A DNA stretch of 64,000 nt from Panulirus ornatus (taxonomy: Eukaryota > Arthropoda > Malacostraca > Decapoda > Palinuridae): contig NC_092271.1 of assembly GCF_036320965.1 (NCBI RefSeq), forward strand, positions 20,802,029 through 20,866,028, given 5' to 3'. This document shows positions 45,771-58,145 of the stretch, one piece after another. Below the pieces are notes generated by a model, which ran no database searches, was not told the DNA's origin, and worked only from the letters and a program-made list of their open reading frames with translations. The translations under genes were made by a program, and so were the position numbers. Every line of letters begins with the position of its first letter. Position 1 is the stretch's first letter.

Positions 45771-48700
45771 TCTTAACGACTTCGCTGAAATCCTCGCCCG
45801 CCCACAAATCCTCTATAAACCTTTATTTAAATCGTTTGAGATATTGCTAACAATGCAATATTGACCGAGCTGAGTCATGTATTCCAAGGACGAATACGAA
45901 CGATGTCTTAGATGGCTCCATTCGACAGGAATAGTAATAACAATATGGTAATGTAATGGAAGTATAAATTCCACAAAACGATGGTGTAAACATTTCCTCA
46001 TCATGCCTGAGGCGGAATATAGGCTTTTAAGACCACGTAACGGTTACGGTCCGTAAGGCCATCTGTCATGATACTACTCAGCCAATACGAGAACAGATTC
46101 ACACTGTTCCAAAACATCAAACTTCAAAATTAAATGTCTAATTATTTGATGCTATCTAGCCACTCAAGGAAGCAACACTTGACACTTTAAGCAATGCATT
46201 CGTGACGCTTTCGTTGAAATTTAACGAACGGTAAACGGCGTCCCGTGGTCATTTTTTTCGGACATCTGACATAAGCCCATTCTTCTGACGCTTGTTCGTC
46301 GTATTCTACAGAGTTTCATTCGGTTCATATGTTGATCGAAGCGAGTGAAGCTGTAACAAACCAAGACAATGTTGAATATGCTTATTCCCCCCCCCCCCTC
46401 ATAATTTATGCATTCCAGGGGATGTTCCCAAGCGTCGTAACATCGGAATCCGACTAAAATTAGTACTCGAAATAATGTTTACGAGATCCGTCCCACACAG
46501 GGTCAGCAGGACCCTATATCCCTCCCTACACACATCTGAACTCATCGTTTACCTTCAAACCCAACGAATCATGGCGGAGGTGTACATGGAGTACTTCTTT
46601 CCATATCAACCGAAATTTTACATTTCTTGTATAACCCTACATTTTCACTTTCCTTCATAACCCTACCACAACAGACTTGATATAGAGAAATCGGTTTTAA
46701 GAGTGGAAGGCGAATACCCTAACACTTTTAAATGACTTTATAAGTGGTAATAACAATCGTATAAGAGCAAAACATAAATCATAGTCCTGAAAAACGCGCG
46801 TCCGTTTTCTCAACTTTTACCTAAACCTCCACCCATTCACGTCCTCAGTCTCGAGGTCTCGTTCAGTGATTCACGTGTAACGTCAAACATGACTATATAA
46901 TAATTTCAACGAAAAAAAAAAAAAAACAACATTGCTTACCCCGTCAAGGTCATCCAACACCCTCGGTAGGATTTCTTTATGCAGGTGAATAACACTAATT
47001 TTTGGCCTCCATTTCCTGCTTCCTGTGACGAACGCTAATCATCATCGTGGCATCAACAACTGAATGTTTACAAGTTTGGAATGTCTTCTGCACAAGATGG
47101 ACATCTTTTACGAGCATTAGCCATTGTTCTAACTATTCACTAGTATGTCAACAGTCTTCACAACGTATCACTGAGGTAACATAGCCTAAAAAACAAGTTA
47201 TATACACAAAGACACACTGACGACATCCCACCCTTAATGATCGCCAGCATTCTGGCGTAACCAAAATAAATTATAAGGATAACACACTCCCACCAGAAAG
47301 GAGGTGTCTGGTACTTCTTTTAGTTCCCAGCTCATGGCTAGATGGCACTACGAGACAAGTCAGCAGCTCAACGCTTGTTGTCTGCTGTTTTAATGTTCTG
47401 TTTAAACATTTACAGATCATAGATACATGTGGATGGAAAATTTCAAATTACACACAGAATCATATGAATTTCCGTCGATTATCACGGAAGATTCCATATT
47501 TTTGCCGTAATATTTGACAATTTTACGAAGCAATACCGCGTCACTGACTAGCCAGATGTAACCTTTTTGGCCATCTATTTAAGACTTTACACGTTCCTTT
47601 TGTGACTGAAATGAAATGTTTAAATTGCAAAATAAGGCGAGTGACAGAAATTCTGGACATGTTTCAAATCTGAACCGATTCTGCAAGGAGGGAAAATTCT
47701 ACGAGTTGTGTCCGTAAAGTGGCAAAATTTCAAGATTAGGGGCACCACACAAATACATAACGGAATACAACGCTATCCACAGACACCTTACCTTTTCAAG
47801 TGATTTTCACTGGGGAATCATAACTTGGATCTTACTTTCCACCTTACGAAGTTTAAATCTATGAAACAATTATAAACTAATAAATGATCTGAGAACCTAA
47901 TTATGCTTACGAGCTCATTTTTATCCCCGTATATTGGCAGCGTAGCCGAAATATACTCAAAACATCTTGCTTCCGCTGTACATTACTGGTTGTGGGCAAA
48001 CAGAGGGAGTTAAAAACACTCGAGCACCGATCACACACACTAAGACCAAACATCCACACAATGGAAGGTAAAAGAAGTCGTCATCTGTTTTCCTCAAAGT
48101 GACATGGAAAGTGCAGTGTATATTTAGGTCCTTGGGGAAAGTTTTATGGGTTACATCTATTTCCAGAATAAGTCTAAATTTGCCCTGAATCGCAACTTGA
48201 TTAGATTATTGACTCTGCTCTGTAATGCTTAGCGTAATGATTAGGAATTACAAGAACAGTTGTAAATCATATGGATTATAATTTAGGGCGATGAGGGTTA
48301 TGTAAGAGTAAATATGGGGTTGATTAATGTAAGAGTAAGTAATACACATATATTAGTCATCAAAAAAATATTTAATCCTTACCTAGGCGTCTAAATGATA
48401 CTATACATAGATAATAACATGGCAATTTACCAGTTTAACTCCGCATCGAAAATAGCTTTGGAAAATGGTTATGTATGTTATACAATCTTTATATAAATAG
48501 TTGTTGTTACACAAATTCTTGCTGCTTATGATTTAACGCATTAAATTTCATATAAATGATGGGGCAAATTAAAGTAAAAGTAGGTCATTCTGTTAGAAAA
48601 TGAACATAATGTATGAAACATAATTTGACTTACCTAGCAATCCAGGTTAATATAATTTTCAATAATTTAGTCGAAATAGACCAGTCATGCATGAAAATGA

Positions 48701-49745
48701 ACCATAATGGTAACCAATGGTCTCAGAATGAAAGCATGGAGAGAGGAAACAGCGCGGAGAAGGAGGAGAAGATGCAACCCCGAGCTCGCAGATCACACCT
48801 GCTGGCTGACGAATGCCACAAGACACACCAAGTCCCGGGGTCGTCCTCTGGCGATGGAGTGCAGGAAAGTTCCCTCCTTTTGATCATCCCCTGACGGAAT
48901 ATACCGCCAGCAGACTCCACGCTCCAGCGTCACCTGACACAGGAGGACCGGAGGTTGTAGGATTAAAATCCTAAAAAGGAGACGAGTGCAGCTCTACTAG
49001 GGGATTAAGGCTGGGATGCAAGTAGTGAGGAGTTGGTATGTGTGTGTGAGGTGGTTCCTCCCAAGCGAGTACTTACCCTCGAGGGGTCATTCATCTTGGC
49101 TTGCTGCTCCTCCTCCTCCTCAAATGCTGTTGCTGCCGACTCCTCGGAATGATATCAGACGCTGCGTCAGGCAGTGTCAGCCAAGAGTCACTAGCTGACG
49201 GAGGCAACCTGAATGAGGTGGAGGTGGGGGGATTACTGAGCCACCACGATGAAGGAAGACGAATGCAGAGTACTGCGTGACTGTCTGCAAACACTGTGAA
49301 TGAATTTAGGTAAATTCACTGGCAGTAAGATGGAGAATGAATCTTGTTATTTTTCTTTTTTCTCATTCGGTCAATAGTCGCTGGGGCTACTACCCATTGG
49401 GGTAACTAGCCATTTGGGGCAGCTAAACACTGGGGCTGCTGTACTAAGGCAGGACACGACTGACACGCGCCGGGGAATCGCTAAAGAAATCGAACAAAAA
49501 AGAAAAGACAAAAGATCGACTTTTCGTAAGAAACTCTAGAGCTTTTCTTCCCAGCTCTGGATTTATTACAAGAGGAAGCCATCGTCATATTTTCTGGCAA
49601 TGTTTCCTCTCTTGCAAAACCTATCTTTTTCAATAAAAGTAGGACATATATCACATAAGATATACTGTTCACGGGTTTCTCTTCTGGACCAGAGTCACGT
49701 GAACAATGCTGCATAGCGAAAATATGGAAGACTTGCAAGCGTGCG

Positions 49746-49748
<3 letters not shown>
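45771..49748. other. Repeat-poor, AT-richer block without ORFs
   Basis: Almost 4 kb with no long microsatellite and only four or five frames above 60 codons. The only simple tracts are C11 near 46387 and A14-15 near 46913. It may be intronic, intergenic or an old transposon too decayed to recognise. Confidence 0.6.
49375..49440. repeat. About 21-bp imperfect tandem repeat, 3 copies
   Basis: TGGGGCTACTACCCAT-like units with GGGGC and CTA shared. Confidence 0.5.

Positions 49749-49820
<72 letters not shown>
49749..49820. repeat. CT microsatellite
   Basis: About 36 units. First long microsatellite after the quiet block 45.3-49.7 kb. Confidence 0.95.
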
Positions 49821-49823
<3 letters not shown>

Positions 49824-50849
49824 AGATAGGTAAGTATCCACCAATCAAGACGATACATCATTAGCATTACCAAATCGGTATGGTTGTGTGGGTGTGTGTT
49901 TTTGTGTGTGGGGGGGGGGGGGGGATTAGTGATGGCTGCGGAGTGAGCCAGCACTTCAGTGGTTGTCAAGTGTCATTCTTTTGTCCCAGGTAGCTGTCTT
50001 ATCTTTCCTCCTCACCTTCACGTGGGCCAATGGCTTCCAGCCCTCAAACATACAATCTCTCCATCTCATACATAACACTTCACAACACGTCACTCACAAC
50101 GACTCGTTCCTCGTAACTGTGGTGAGCATTACGCGGTCGCCCTGCCTTTTATCAAAATCTCGTCGTAACTACTTGTAAGTAGGTATGTACGTAAGTAGAT
50201 AAGTACTTTCCACCATTAAACACACCCATACTTCATCGTTCGTCCTACAGCCATTACTACTACGCAATACACACAAATGGATCAAGTCTCAGGTGTAATA
50301 CATGAGGGAAAACATAGGAAGATGTGAGGACTGGACAATGCATCAGGGAGTTGCGACCACTGGAGGAGGAGGAGGAGGAGGAGAAGTTATAGCCAAGTTA
50401 TGCTACAACATGCTAAAAAAGGACGGTTGGTTAAAAAAACAAGAGAATTTGCATAGACTATGCATACATCTGATAGACGAATATCAAAACATATACCGAG
50501 ATAAATGTACTCATATCTATCTGTTTTCACAGACTGAGTCACATGTAAATATGTATAGACTCACTCACATACAGGTGAATATAGACAGATGTAGCCAAAG
50601 AGAGGAACCAGCCAGCAAATACATGTGCGTGGTAGTCTGAGGGGAAAAAATTCTGCTGCCCACGTATATCAGATGACGCACACACACTAACTGACGCACA
50701 CACCAAGTGACGCACAGCCGAGTGAAACACAACCATGTCAAGCCCAACCAAATGACTGATACTCTAACTGATACTCACATCAACTGATATCCTGACCTAC
50801 CGATACCCATACCACCTAATACCTTCCCCACCTGATACCCCAAGTAACT

Positions 50850-50851
<2 letters not shown>

Positions 50852-50912
<61 letters not shown>
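50852..50912. repeat. CA microsatellite
   Basis: About 30 units. Confidence 0.95.
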
Positions 50913-50913
<1 letters not shown>

Positions 50914-51065
50914 AGAGGAGGAAGTGTTAATACCTCAGCGATTCGTTTAGGGAAAATGAAAACATCATCGCGATTCTAGAAATGAAGGCGACGACCCTGG
51001 GTGGCCATGCCGGTGTCCCTTACGAGGTTTGTCCCCTGCAACCCGGGTCCATTATCTTAATGGAA

Positions 51066-51165
51066 GGAGGAGGAGGAGGAGGAGGAGGAAGAAGAGGGAA
51101 AGGAGGAAGAGAAAGGGATGGGGGTGAGGAGGAGGAGGAAGAGGAGGATGAGGAAGAGGATCCTC
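51066..51165. repeat. GGA-rich purine block
   Basis: GGA and GAA triplets, nearly all purine. Confidence 0.8.
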
Positions 51166-51573
51166 CCGCCAAAACATCGCAGGGTCTTCGTCTCCGGTCT
51201 GGTCGTGCCACCCGACCAAAGCCTCCCTGGGTCGTAGGTCGTCCAGGCTGGTCGTCCTGCTAGCTAGAGCCAGCTTGTGAAACGGCAGATGAGGCAAGGC
51301 AGAGGAGGAGGAGGAGGAGGAGGGTTTAAGACCAGACATGAGCCGGCCTGCAGTTTAAGGCGGGTGGGGGAGTGTGATGGAGGGAGGAGGGAGGGGCCTC
51401 GCTTCACCGTGGGGGTCTGAGCAAAGATGGCTTCTCTCCTGTGTCACTCGAAAACAAACTCATAAAACCGTCTCTTCCCCTTTCCCTCACACGGGACGTA
51501 AAGCCACCTCATGCATCACTCACAACGCGAACCAGTTCGTCAGGCTAACTCATACAATATATCCGTCTTGATG

Positions 51574-51643
<70 letters not shown>
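51574..51643. repeat. GA microsatellite
   Basis: About 35 units. Confidence 0.95.
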
Positions 51644-51646
<3 letters not shown>

Positions 51647-51890
51647 GTGCGCGAGAGAACACAGCAGGAGAGTGGGAATGAAAGTGGGGAGAATAAGAGC
51701 GGGAAGGGTCGGGGAGAGAGAGAGAGAAGTTAAAGGTGAGGAGGACAGTCATGGGGAGGAGTGAGGGACGAAAGAAAACTAAAGGGAAGAGGGAGTAAGT
51801 GAGAGGACGAAAGGTAGCGAGAGAGGAAAGTGAAGAAGATAAAGCAGTTTGTAAAATGAAAAGAAATATAAAAAAAAAGAAGCAAATATA

Positions 51891-51893
<3 letters not shown>

Positions 51894-51973
<80 letters not shown>
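51894..51973. repeat. GA microsatellite
   Basis: About 39 units. Same orientation as 51574-51643. Confidence 0.95.
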
Positions 51974-51976
<3 letters not shown>

Positions 51977-52047
51977 CGCGGCCAGAGAGACGAGAGACGA
52001 GCAAAGGCCCGGCAATTTGACGTTAAAGGTAGATGTGGTAAACGAAG

Positions 52048-52130
52048 ACGAGGAGGAGGAGGAGGAGGAGGAGGAGGAGGAGGAGGAGGAGGAGGAGGAG
52101 GAGGAGGAGCAGCAGCAGCAGCAGCAGCAG
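52048..52130. repeat. AGG then AGC compound triplet array
   Basis: About 20 AGG units followed by eight AGC units. Same AGG-to-AGC junction as at 36211. Confidence 0.95.
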
Positions 52131-52494
52131 CCGCCACGGTAGACAAAAACCAGAAGCAACGTTTGCACTCTCACTGAGAGAGCGCGTTGGTATAGTGTTG
52201 ACAAGGGTCCGGGAGCGACCTCTAACAGTCCTCCGGCAGACGCTGTTGCGAACCCTGTGGCCTTCATGCGCAAGGTCTGGGCTAGAGCGCTCCTCTGCAC
52301 TGGGTGAGGCTGAGGGCGGGCGATCCCTCGTGGCTTCATGATAAAGATATGCCATTGTTTGCACACCCTCACTCACTCACTCGCTCTGTGGAACCCAAAA
52401 TATATGGCGTGAACTTTCTCTCTCTTCAACGTGTCGACGAGGGAGTGGAAAATATCTTTTCCTATTAAAAACTTTGCCTCGACTTAGCAAAGAT

Positions 52495-52745
52495 GAGATG
52501 AAAATATATGTTGCTCTTATATACTTTCCAGTAGCTATAAAAAATGGATATCGAGATGAAAACATATGCTACTCTTATATACTTTCCTATAACTATCATC
52601 ATGGATATCACTTTATAAACTTTTCAACAACTATAAAGATATATGCAGTAGTTATATACTTTCCTACAATAATGAAAATACATCTGACTGTATAAACTTT
52701 CAATCATGAGAGTATAAGTTGCTGTTATATACTTTGCTTTACATA
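52495..52745. repeat. Degenerate TTATATACTTTCC repeat
   Basis: TTATATACTTTCC recurs five to six times at 38-60 bp spacing with ACTATAA and GGATATC segments between. Confidence 0.65.
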
Positions 52746-52794
52746 TAAAATATACGTTGTCACTACCACTGCTTCACCTTCCCAGCCAGGAAAC

Positions 52795-52795
<1 letters not shown>

Positions 52796-52888
<93 letters not shown>
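52796..52888. repeat. AT microsatellite, longest in window
   Basis: About 46 pure units (93 bp). Confidence 0.95.
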
Positions 52889-52890
<2 letters not shown>

Positions 52891-53379
52891 TCGTCATCTT
52901 TTCAGTTATACTTTTCTTCAACTCACTGACAAAATGAGAGAAAAATATAATGATAGTAAAAGCAAGGAGGAGTAATGTCTTGTTATGGGCCAGGTTTCTT
53001 AGATCATCTTTTTCATTTGTTGTCTGGAAGTGTTTCATCAACCCTTCTTCTCCCCTGATGATTCTCATGTCTTCTGTTTTTCCTTTTCCAGACATGAAGG
53101 AGAGAAGCAGCCGGTAGCTACGTGGGTCTTCTCTAGTGGCTGAGGTGAGTGTGTGTGTTGAGAGTAATGAGAAGTTCCTTATATTAAAGCAAGGCGGCTG
53201 CTTCAAGGGGGCAGGTGTGAGTGAAGTGCCTTCTGTCCTTGTTTCTCATTTGATTTCTTCGTTCTCGTTCACGTTGTGGGCAGAGCGAAGATGGAGGACG
53301 CAGCTGGTACACATTTCCCTACAGCTTCGTTTTTCCTTGCTTGATAAACCCCGTTCTCGCCAGCCACAAGACCCCCATC

Positions 53380-53620
53380 TTCTCCAGCCCCTACAAACAT
53401 TCCCTCAGTTAAAGTTCCAAACCTCCATCCTGTCTCGTTCCACAGCCCCATCTTTTCTAGCCCCATAACACCGTCTTCTCTAGCCCCATAACCCCATACT
53501 CTCTAGCCCCACAACCCCATCTTCTCTAAATACCCCACCACCCTAGTCTTCTCTAAAACCCCACAAACCTTCTGTTTTGTCCTCCACAACCCTACCTTTT
53601 CCAGACCCTGTACACAACCC
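53380..53620. repeat. Degenerate TCTCTAGCCCCATAACCCCAT repeat
   Basis: Units of about 26 bp with TCTAGCCCCA(T/C)AA. Best copies are at 53470-53545, more diverged outside. Confidence 0.65.
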
Positions 53621-54049
53621 TGACATTACCATACCCACACCCTAGTTACTTCACCCTCTGATAACACCTAACCATTTCACGACAGGCTATATACACGGCA
53701 GGAGAATATCACGCATATCCAAAATGGTTACAAGGCCAAAGATGGAAAGAAAACGAATGCAGATTTACAGACAAGAGGAAATAAGATAGCACAAATAATG
53801 CGGTAATTTCCTTGCAGACCTTAATACTGTCAAAGCGACAGAGAACCTAGTCGGGCAGGAACCCAGGCCTCAGACTTCCGCTTAGGCCTTTATCCTACAC
53901 AGAGCCGACGTCATACGTTACAAATTAGTCACATTAGTAACGGGATAACAGGAGAATCCAACGGGGGAGTCGCGGCAGCTGTCTTAAAGTAATTAGGAGC
54001 GAAACAAAGACGCGTCTCATCAATTAAGACCAGAGATCGAAAGCCAGAA

Positions 54050-54600
54050 ACAGACGGGGAAGTGGGCTGACGGTGCGCCTCCACCCCCTGACAGACGGGA
54101 AGGTGGGGTGATGGTGCGCCTCCACCCCCTGACAGACGGGAAGGTGGGGTGATGGTGTTGCTCCATCCCCTGACAGACAGGAAGGTGGGGTGATGGTGCG
54201 CCTCCACCCCCCGACAGACGGGAAGGTGGGGTGATGGTGCTCCTCCACCCCCTGATAGACGGGAAGGTGGGGTGATGGTGCGCCTCCACCCCCTGACAGA
54301 CGGGAAGGTGGGGTGATGGTGCGCCTCCACCCCCTGACAGACGGGAAGGTGGGGTGATGGTGTTGCTCCATCCCCTGACAGACGGGAAGGTGGGGTGATG
54401 GTGCTCCTCCACCCCCTGATAGACGGGAAGGTGGGGTGAAGGTTCTCATCCACCCCCTGACAGACGGGAGGTGGGGCGAAATATCTCACCCCACCCCTTG
54501 ACAGACAGGAAGCTGGAGTGGAAGTCTCATCTCCCTCCCCTGACAGTCGGGGAGCTGAGGTGACGGTTTTTATCTCCCCTAGTATATGGGGAACTAGGAT
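54050..54600. repeat. 41-bp minisatellite with higher-order structure, about 13 copies
   Basis: GACAGACGGGAAGGTGGGGT-type units with period 41 (for example 54090 and 54131). Variants of the second half (CGCCTCCACC, GTTGCTCCAT, CTCCTCCACC with GATAG) follow each other in a partly repeated order. This suggests duplication of a block of several units. Copies near 54450-54600 are more diverged. All three minus-strand frames are open (227, 141 and 130 codons), which is expected from a 41-bp period. Confidence 0.9.
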
Positions 54601-54669
54601 GAAAGTTCTCATCTTCCCCTGACAGCTCAGAAAAGGTCATTCATAGTGTAATGTGTTTGTCCTGTAGCG

Positions 54670-54671
<2 letters not shown>

Positions 54672-54702
<31 letters not shown>

Positions 54703-54720
54703 ACACACACACACACACAC
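54672..54720. repeat. CA microsatellite
   Basis: CA tract with one CC interruption. Confidence 0.95.
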
Positions 54721-55138
54721 GACGGAAGTTTGTATCGCCAAAAGATGAAGAAAATGGTAATGAAGAGTGGCATTCACAGACATCTGAAGTGGCGAAGGAG
54801 ATAGTGGACGACCACTCTCGCAAATTGTAAAGGTATCGCGTCTGTTTCCTGGGAAAAAAAAAAAAAATATAAACACTCACGGGGAATTGTGTTATACTGA
54901 ATGTCTACTTCAACAGCTCCTGCCATCTATCAGCGTATAGTTCTTTCCCTATATGGATAATCATATGAGGAAGTCAGCACGTAAACTTTTATGTTTTGCT
55001 TCTGGGAACATTTCCAGTCACAGAGATGCGATTTCACAAAGACCGACGCGTTGGATGCTATCGGTGCATTGTGGTGAACACAGCCTCGCTACCCACGTTG
55101 CTAAGAGGTAGTACGCATACCGGGGTTAGAGGAAGGCC

Positions 55139-55140
<2 letters not shown>

Positions 55141-55173
<33 letters not shown>
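55141..55173. repeat. GT microsatellite
   Basis: About 16 units. Confidence 0.95.
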
Positions 55174-55176
<3 letters not shown>

Positions 55177-55559
55177 GAGGAATAGGTCCAGCGTGAGAGA
55201 AGCCTTTAAGATGCGTCCCTGACACACAAGAGGTGCCCCCCTCGAGTTAAGGGTCCTCATCGTTTGCTGGGAAAGTCTCTGCCTTAATCCAGTGACATCT
55301 TTTCCTCCACAAAGTTCACAGAGACATACTCACGAGACACACGACTCGTGCATCAACCACATGCCAACCTCAACCACTAATCAGGTGAGGCATGAAAAAC
55401 CTGAATGACTTGGACCTTGGGTCTGTGAGGCCTGTGTATCCATGTCACAAAATCCATCCAAAAACATTTCCCTTCACTCTGAGTGACTCAGGGTAATCAA
55501 AAGCTTCAAAATATCTCCTACAAGAGGCCATGACAACATATCAAACTATCACATAAAAT

Positions 55560-56375
55560 ACTCCAGTCCAGTAGTAACCCCAAGTACTTGAATACGTCTT
55601 CAACCAATCCTGGCAATACAATAAAATCCCTTATGTCTAGAAAGTTACCAACATAATTCCACTTCTTAAACTCGCCCAACATCCCCTCCTCCTATTGCTT
55701 CATAATATGGCTTTAGTCCCAACCACCCAGCCGCCACACGACACACAGACCTCACACAACAAATCCTTGTCGGTTTCAACCTACCCCAACCCTCGTCCCA
55801 CACAACATCAGTGGCGGCAGACATCAACAAAGCATTTGACACTAGAACCCGACACATCCTCACACGCAAGATACTTGACACTAGCCTAAGCGACAATAAG
55901 AAAATGTAGTTGGCCATATCTACAGCCAGCAGCTTTGGTAAAGTCACTCACCACAGTGGCTTCAACTCTAAAACATTTTAAGTTATATTCTGGAGTTCCC
56001 CAAGATGATGCTCTTTCTCCAACTTTCTTCAATTTCTTCTTCCATGACCTTCCACTACCACCAGCAAATCTCACTGTAAAAAAAACCTCTCTCAGACAAA
56101 CGATGTCGAAGTTAATGACACCACACGAACCCAAACTGCAACCCAACACATCGCAAACACGAACACAAAAGGAAGTATAGAACCAAACGCCTTCAGAACT
56201 CTAACTGCATCCTAACCACATCCCACGAAAACTACATTATTCAACCATGTTTCAAGACCCTTCATGCTCTAGAATTCTCCCCACAGAGACGCGCGCACAC
56301 ACACACACACACAACATAACTACAACATAAGTACCTTCCGATGGACGTAGACGGTTTCCTGAACGGTGGCTGAGC
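55560..56375 (+). pseudogene. Second Jockey-like LINE remnant, RT domain plus C-terminal end
   Basis: Degenerate RT region on the plus strand. Across frames one reads YGFSPNHPAATRHT at about 55700 (the GFR-x-x-HST segment of LINE RTs). ADINKAFDTRTRHILTRKI follows at about 55818-55875 (the catalytic D-x-x-KAFD block). GVPQDDALSPTFFNFFF lies at about 55998-56045 (the [14 protein letters not shown] block, with GS changed to DD). After roughly 250 bp of unassignable sequence containing a CA tract, PMDVDGFLNGG and a stop appear near 56341-56372. That matches the ending of the copy at 5405-6780. In-frame stops and frameshifts show it is not functional. The middle portion including the FADD catalytic motif appears deleted or unrecognisable. 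Confidence 0.8.
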
Positions 56376-56659
56376 CCAAAAGGAGAATTAAGGGACTTCC
56401 GGGGCAGGATTTACATAATTAGCGCACCAGTAATAAAACAGTTTGTTGCTAATTACACGCCTTTGCATTCCTTTGTACTTTCATCCTTTTAATGTCTCTT
56501 TCATCTTCTCATTCACATTTATATTCATTTCCTTCCCTCTTTCCTTATCATGGTAAGATTTCTTGTCACAATCTTCTTTACGTCTTTTTCATATCGTCTT
56601 ACTCAAGCGCAAACACTTTTACTATCTTTACCATTGCTTTATTCACCAGCTATCCCTCT

Positions 56660-56722
56660 TTCTCCTCCTCCTCCTCCTCCTCATCCTCCTCCTCCTCCAC
56701 TCCTCCTCCTCATCTTCTTCTT
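56660..56722. repeat. CTC-rich triplet array
   Basis: Repeated TCC triplets with single A interruptions, then TTC triplets. Confidence 0.85.
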
Positions 56723-57384
56723 CTCCCCTCACACCTCCTCATGTCTTTAAATCCTACATTCCACAACAGTTCCTTCTCTGTTATCATCCATATCATCATA
56801 TCTTGCTATTAGTCCATACATTCTTCTCTCCGTAGATCATCAACCCATCATCTGTATTCCTGCAACTCGTACTTCAGTTTTCTTGCAGGACCTACCCTCC
56901 TGCCGTGCATTCTTGCCCACCAACCTATTTTTTTTCTTCTTCTTCCATACAAGAGTCAAATATTTTGTCCCTGATTGTTCGCAGCGGTGAGTTATTATGT
57001 AACGTGAGGGGGAGGAGGAACATGCTAAGCTTTAGCGTAACTTGATTTAGTGTTGTATCGGAGGAATGAGAGTTGGGACGCCACGCCAGCGTTAACCTTT
57101 TTATACCACGTCACGCTGATGCAACGCGGAGCGGCGACGCAGGCCTGGAAACCGACGCGCTCAACGGCATTGGCGCGCTCCAGTGTGCGTAAGGCCAAGC
57201 CACACACACACACACAAGCCTATCATACAGGCTAAAGGACCGAGCCTCCGCCGCGAGCGTGTAATAGCTATAAGGCACCTGTTGTGTACACTAGTTTATC
57301 TGGGCTTAATAGCATCAACCCAATCATTAGCTGGGAGACAGAACGCTCGAATCTCGCTCCTGAAGGTGACCTCTCAATACTACT

Positions 57385-57387
<3 letters not shown>

Positions 57388-57427
<40 letters not shown>
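57388..57427. repeat. CT microsatellite
   Basis: About 19 units. Confidence 0.95.
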
Positions 57428-57429
<2 letters not shown>

Positions 57430-57851
57430 GTGGTTACACCCACCGCCAGGTCTCATGTGAGCCACTGCAGGCGCTGATGGCAAGGCACAGAGCAAACCTG
57501 TGTATAAAGTCAGCCCACAAAATGCGCTGTGCGTTCCTCTGTATTTCACTCCGGACATCAACTCTCTTTCCCTTGTTTATCCAATTCATCCGCTCTGTCA
57601 CTGGCCTCACTCTCGCCTCCCTTCCCCTCCACAGTCTGCTTCATCATCACAAACTTCTTCTTCTCAGCGGCAAGTTGGTAACAATGGCGAAAATCCCGGT
57701 AATGATAATGGCACGGGAACGCTACATGCCTGGAATAACACCATTTTGCTCCGCCCGGCTTAAAGTCGCTTGGTTTCCAGTTGGCTCGACTCTGGCACGG
57801 CCTGGGTTGGAGGAGCTTGGGTTGAGGTCCTTCTGCCTAACTTAACCTTGG

Positions 57852-58145
57852 GTTTGACGGTGGAGTGGCAGACGGTAGATCAGTTGACGGTGGAGTGGCA
57901 GACGGTAGATCAGTTGACGGCGGAGTGGGAGATGGTAGATTAGTTGACGGTGGAGTGGGAGATGGTAGATCAGTTGACGGTGGAGTGGCAGACGGTAGAT
58001 CAGTTGACGGTGGAGTGGCAGACGGTAGATCAGTTGACGGTGGAGTGGGAGATGGTAGATAAGTTGACGGTGGAGTAGGAGATGGTAGATCAGTTGACGG
58101 TGGAGTGGGAGACGGTAGATTAGCTGATGGTGGAGTGGTAGACGG
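57852..58145. repeat. 30-bp minisatellite, about 10 copies
   Basis: TTGACGGTGGAGTGGCAGAC-GGTAGATCAG units with period 30. Variants are CAGAC/GAGAT and ATCAG/ATTAG. It continues without a break into the 58146-58620 repeat. Confidence 0.9.

Noticed and set aside
53929..54612. 227-codon minus-strand ORF as a repetitive protein gene
   Set aside because: It is entirely produced by the 41-bp minisatellite. The same array opens the other two frames, and there is no start context or splice structure.
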